Source: Madurella fahalii (taxonomy: Eukaryota; Ascomycota; Sordariomycetes; Sordariales). From it: 64,000 bases of DNA. Below are positions 61,801 through 64,000 of this stretch, piece after piece. The notes beneath the pieces were generated by a model, which was not told the origin of the DNA, did no database searches, and worked only from the letters and a program-made list of their open reading frames with translations. Within the stretch, counting starts at the first letter, position 1, and each line of letters begins with the position of its first letter. The translations under genes were made by a program, and so were the position numbers. The DNA lies in assembly GCA_029876055.1 (NCBI GenBank), contig CM056875.1, positions 6,349,001 to 6,413,000 on the forward strand, read 5' to 3'.

Positions 61801-64000
61801 AGCATGGTGATGAGAGGCGATGACGATTCCGCGGACTCCTCCGATTCCTTTCCTTTGGCGTTCTTCGGAGGGCTCTCGGCCATGCTGCTCGCGATGCTTG
61901 CTGCTCGTTGGCGATACGGATTTCGGCTGCCCATGGTAGTGATGATTCGGTTCTTTGAACGGTACTTCTTCAGGCTGGAAGCACGATTGCTGAATGTCTG
62001 TTGCTTGGCGCTATCGCTCTCCAGGCTTTGGGGGATCTCATATTCTTGTACGAGCTTCAGGATCGAATCGCGCAGCTGGTGGTAATCCTTATCGAGCTCC
62101 GGCCGTTCGTCCGCAGATGACTCGCCCTCGGTATCGCTGGTGTTTGATGAGTTTTCCTCGTCTATTCCATCGTCTGGATCAAACGTCATCTGGGTTGAAA
62201 GCTGATTCCCGTCGGCTGAAATGAATAGCACAGCCCATCTCTCGGCACACGGGTGGCATGAGCCGTGCACGACATCCTGGCCTAGAATTTGTGTCATCTC
62301 GTGCATTGCCAGACGCAGCCTGTAGCCATCTTCTTCGTATTTGTTTGGCTGCTTCTGGAGGCTAGGCTCCTGAGCCGGAGGGGAGTAGCGAGGCGGGCTG
62401 CCTTCCTCCAGAAGGGGCTCCCTGGAGGTGGTGGCGTCACTGATGAACGACTCAGCACTTGTGCTAATGACCGACATGGTGTCGAAATTGCTCGGTGCTG
62501 TTCTTATGGACATAGGCTGTGAGACGGCCGAGAATCCTGATACAGACGGCGCGCCCGACCGTCGGCCGCCCGAATGGGATGACTGCGGTCTCCGCTCGGG
62601 GAAGAGCGCGTTGACTAACGTCGCAAGATCCGCCGGGCTAATCACTAAATAGGGGTGGACCTCGGCTGTCTCCCGGAGGGAGGTAATTGACCGTGCTGGC
62701 AGGAGACGGGGCTTCTTCCGAAACTTTGAGGAATCCTTGAAACGGGTGTAGATGCTTTCGATGTGGCCCTTGACCTTTGGCGGTGTTGATACTGGAGTCT
62801 TGCTCTGCAGCATGTCAACAACATATTTCTGAGCGTGCATGGCCACGGTCTTCAAGATCTTCTGGCGGCCATATTCGGTGATGTGGTAGTCGGCCATCAT
62901 GCCATAAGCCTCTGGGTGGATGACGACGCCGAGCAACCAGGTTGTAAACATGTACTTGGCGATGAGCCATCGGCGTGTGCTCTCGACATATTTCTTATCC
63001 AGACGCTTCAGGATCTCATTTCCCAACTCGATCAGACCCTCGGGAATGCCGGTGGCGTCCTCGTCATCAATGACTTCAAAGAGCTCGTCGACGGCCCTGG
63101 TGTAGAATTCCTCGGCGGCGATCTGATCCTTGGAGGTCCAATCCGAGAGGTTGAAACGGGTCCCATGTTGGTCTTCAGCACGGTCAAGCAAGAAGGCTCC
63201 ATCCTCAAGGATCTTCATGAGGTACCATTCCATGTTAGACTTGCCAGCCCAGTCACGCATCGAGATCCAAACATTGAGCACCGAAATAACAGTCTGCTCG
63301 CTGCCCGTTGTCGACGAGCAGATCAGGCGAGCGCACGCATTGGCCCAAGTTACGGTCCTGCGCTTGTCCTCTGCGCTATCGGGGCCTGCGGAATTAGCAA
63401 AGCAGGTGTAGATGAGGGCCGAGATGGCATCGTGGCGCTGAAACGAGAGAAGCCGTTCAATGGCACTACGCTCCTTGCCTGGGGCCCCGGATCCCCCGGA
63501 CCCTCCGTACGCAGAGCCGGACATGCTGCTGGGTCCGGAGAATGTGGAGCCCCCCGAGGGAATGCGGCTAGACGACCGGCTGTGGTAGGGAAGAACGGAT
63601 TCGATAGGCTCAAGCGCTTGGTGGAAGCTAGTCAGGGCCTGCAGCTCAGCTTGGTTTAAAGACGCGATCCGCGTAGCCAAATAGTCTGGGTTAGTCCTGA
63701 TCTGATTGAGGAAGTTCAAGAAGGTTTCCCGGGATGAAGCAGAGATCTCGTTCAGGAAGGGCGTCACGGCGTTGGGGGATGTGCTCGCGCCAGTGACGGA
63801 CCCGGTGGGAGTGTCCAGGCTCTCGGTTGAGACCAGGCCGGGGGTTTGTAAGAGCTCCATCTCGGGCTCCAACAGGGCATAACGACGGGTCTCGTCGCAA
63901 CTCCTCCGAACATCAATGACGGCGTTGTAGAGAGCGGCAAAGGTCTTCTTGTCATCCCCGCGGAATGTGTCAACCAGGTTACGATGGGCAATCTCGCCAC
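58854..64000 (-). CDS. Very large protein with Sel1-like C-terminal repeats (5' end outside window)
   Basis: The frame is open from the right edge to a TAA at 58854-58856, giving at least 1,714 residues without an intron; the start lies beyond the window. The sequence at the edge (EIAHRNLVDTFRGDDKKTF, NAVIDVRRSCDETRRYALLE) is coding and conserved-looking. The N-terminal ~400 residues are helical (FLNFLNQIRTNPDYLATRIA, RRWLIAKYMFTTWLLGVVIH, LKTVAMHAQKYVVDMLQS), loosely recalling GAP- or VPS9-type helical folds. A long serine-rich middle, an RD repeat, and basic helices follow. The end has two Sel1-like units (AARMWTITAKEGDPTAQREL, AIHWMEAAERGGDELARTF) separated by a glycine-rich linker. It may be a large signalling or trafficking scaffold; I cannot name it. 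Gene reality is certain; function is not. Confidence 0.82.
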   Translation of the reverse strand, partial: GEIAHRNLVDTFRGDDKKTFAALYNAVIDVRRSCDETRRYALLEPEMELLQTPGLVSTESLDTPTGSVTGASTSPNAVTPFLNEISASSRETFLNFLNQIRTNPDYLATRIASLNQAELQALTSFHQALEPIESVLPYHSRSSSRIPSGGSTFSGPSSMSGSAYGGSGGSGAPGKERSAIERLLSFQRHDAISALIYTCFANSAGPDSAEDKRRTVTWANACARLICSSTTGSEQTVISVLNVWISMRDWAGKSNMEWYLMKILEDGAFLLDRAEDQHGTRFNLSDWTSKDQIAAEEFYTRAVDELFEVIDDEDATGIPEGLIELGNEILKRLDKKYVESTRRWLIAKYMFTTWLLGVVIHPEAYGMMADYHITEYGRQKILKTVAMHAQKYVVDMLQSKTPVSTPPKVKGHIESIYTRFKDSSKFRKKPRLLPARSITSLRETAEVHPYLVISPADLATLVNALFPERRPQSSHSGGRRSGAPSVSGFSAVSQPMSIRTAPSNFDTMSVISTSAESFISDATTSREPLLEEGSPPRYSPPAQEPSLQKQPNKYEEDGYRLRLAMHEMTQILGQDVVHGSCHPCAERWAVLFISADGNQLSTQMTFDPDDGIDEENSSNTSDTEGESSADERPELDKDYHQLRDSILKLVQEYEIPQSLESDSAKQQTFSNRASSLKKYRSKNRIITTMGSRNPYRQRAASIASSMAESPPKNAKGKESEESAESSSPLITMLTAACSQSRAQSDFVSAHLYWRTLQQLKAVTTESLRRDGFATLLNIFSRGPRDSIRRSAAAIEEYDAWLVWLKQSQERAEGLIETMMRRLRALRDKMWYVTDVRNSAPYEDSRNVAVALKTMGVPRRWSSFQRIKSHMQRGPASNYIFRTESQILDLLAAPEDQGGPNKLRDEQAEKTTRWLQQSGVENFCQGEERIHRFCCEVDNCISKLVGDSIIDGPVLWSSELYARDRRTLETNKNPRDRDRDRDRDNQSVWDDSVSVISDPERRFVSVSRPPSINTRDLRAMSGQNMSQMSFDSGSRFSFSRASTAMSEILDGQEYFGASSPVHQIDPNATYWSPFQHRATSPSAASRAHSPTTSLTNLSGSFYPPQHHQLPSQSQSTGRPGTSTSSNETVYQQRLSEEKARFLAELRQTLTSLLLSDLGNLVFACGSETDAWFEGLGQECIDRREAIQRRARKAMAKEKRKSAKSGNLKLRLLEKRRSFGELRGASGNDALSDKAHSDTQSLGPEGTGGSRHGGSHAGSVHGGSVHGNESSATSDTISAKRKGHERKESMPDFPFTKAYQRLLKMFCVHPNPNVKLNALFELEHLITASLNSGSRRARLAWARSDLGSASSATDEHGVGAGTGRPQPIEETIDNVKERRSHTLLQAPTFGSGQTGRVSGGGGNTETRSVVSVHPSSTDAIANILQTLFRDPSLRPKTLFRDLQFIAAFVSPTVLDKTERGKAFWDAGLAALGLKQEVCRTMVEVADDIVKNYTQSRNGGSNINNRPGTGSTASDSAAGDPPSPPSSPPSPLPLSTHSLADAARMWTITAKEGDPTAQRELAIFYLSNPELVQRTTLPLSKPREVFKQAVIEKYGGGRSGAAGSGSSRYHQSMAAQASRLQGQAGSGGGGAGGLGQGGIGGGSGTAGGGGGTGASGGGKEDASGGLGQTPGMGVGDVRSDPALMCVAIHWMEAAERGGDELARTFMAQNEIGAGLMG
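61054..61076. repeat. CGGTCG microsatellite inside the large gene
   Basis: A (CGGTCG)n run of almost four units encodes an alternating Arg-Asp stretch (RDRDRDRD) in the minus-strand protein. Copy number could vary among isolates without breaking the frame, because the unit is six bases. Confidence 0.75.

Noticed and set aside
62835..63659. A 274-codon plus-strand frame within the large Sel1-like gene
   Set aside because: It is opposite a conserved helical domain on the minus strand and has no motif of its own.

Overview
The window is nuclear DNA of a filamentous ascomycete, most likely in the order Sordariales (Chaetomiaceae-like). The evidence is GC-rich coding sequence, many 51-130 bp introns with GTAHGH-type donors and CTRAY branch points, and typical Pezizomycotina families: a HET-domain protein, DUF3669 proteins, NACHT relics, DUF4360 and an AA9 lytic polysaccharide monooxygenase with a CBM1 tail. 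No bacterial, viral, CRISPR or confident tRNA feature was seen.

Region 1 (1-5.2 kb) is housekeeping: the 3' part of DNA polymerase alpha subunit B, the spliceosomal MFAP1 homologue, an unrecognised conserved-looking small protein, and a pICln-like methylosome subunit. Region 2 (6.1-9.6 kb) holds two Golgi-type glycosyltransferases on the same strand, a fringe/GT31-like enzyme and a GT32 mannosyltransferase. Region 3 (9.7-18.5 kb) is accessory: a divergent pair of DUF3669 kinase-like paralogues (one broken in a C10 tract), a GPI-anchored eight-cysteine protein, a HET protein with an embedded WW domain, and a BAHD-type acyltransferase. Region 4 (20.1-26.2 kb) carries the AA9-CBM1 LPMO, the Ugo1 mitochondrial fusion carrier, a mitochondrial [2Fe-2S] ferredoxin and Rrp15.

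Region 5 (26.7-39.1 kb) is a patchwork. It has a duplicated cell-surface module whose first copy is broken, a small two-exon gene, a CmcJ/AsaB-like oxygenase, a NACHT relic beside a previously hidden two-exon tail-anchored protein gene, about 3 kb without recognisable genes, and a five-exon secreted protein whose introns are all phase 2. Region 6 (39.1-50.5 kb) alternates gene-poor DNA (dispersed repeats, a T21/G20 tract, NLR and membrane-protein relics) with an integral membrane protein and a DHA1-like MFS transporter. Region 7 (50.5-64 kb) returns to ordinary genes: a secreted DUF4360 protein, a DHA2-like MFS transporter, cytosolic PheRS beta, and the 3' part of a very large protein with Sel1-like C-terminal repeats that runs off the right edge.

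The main interest is a non-self-recognition graveyard (WW-HET, two NACHT relics), the kinase-like DUF3669 head-to-head pair, and several small multi-exon genes found by splicing frames by hand. All exon borders are read from splice consensus plus reading-frame continuity; none is backed by transcript data.
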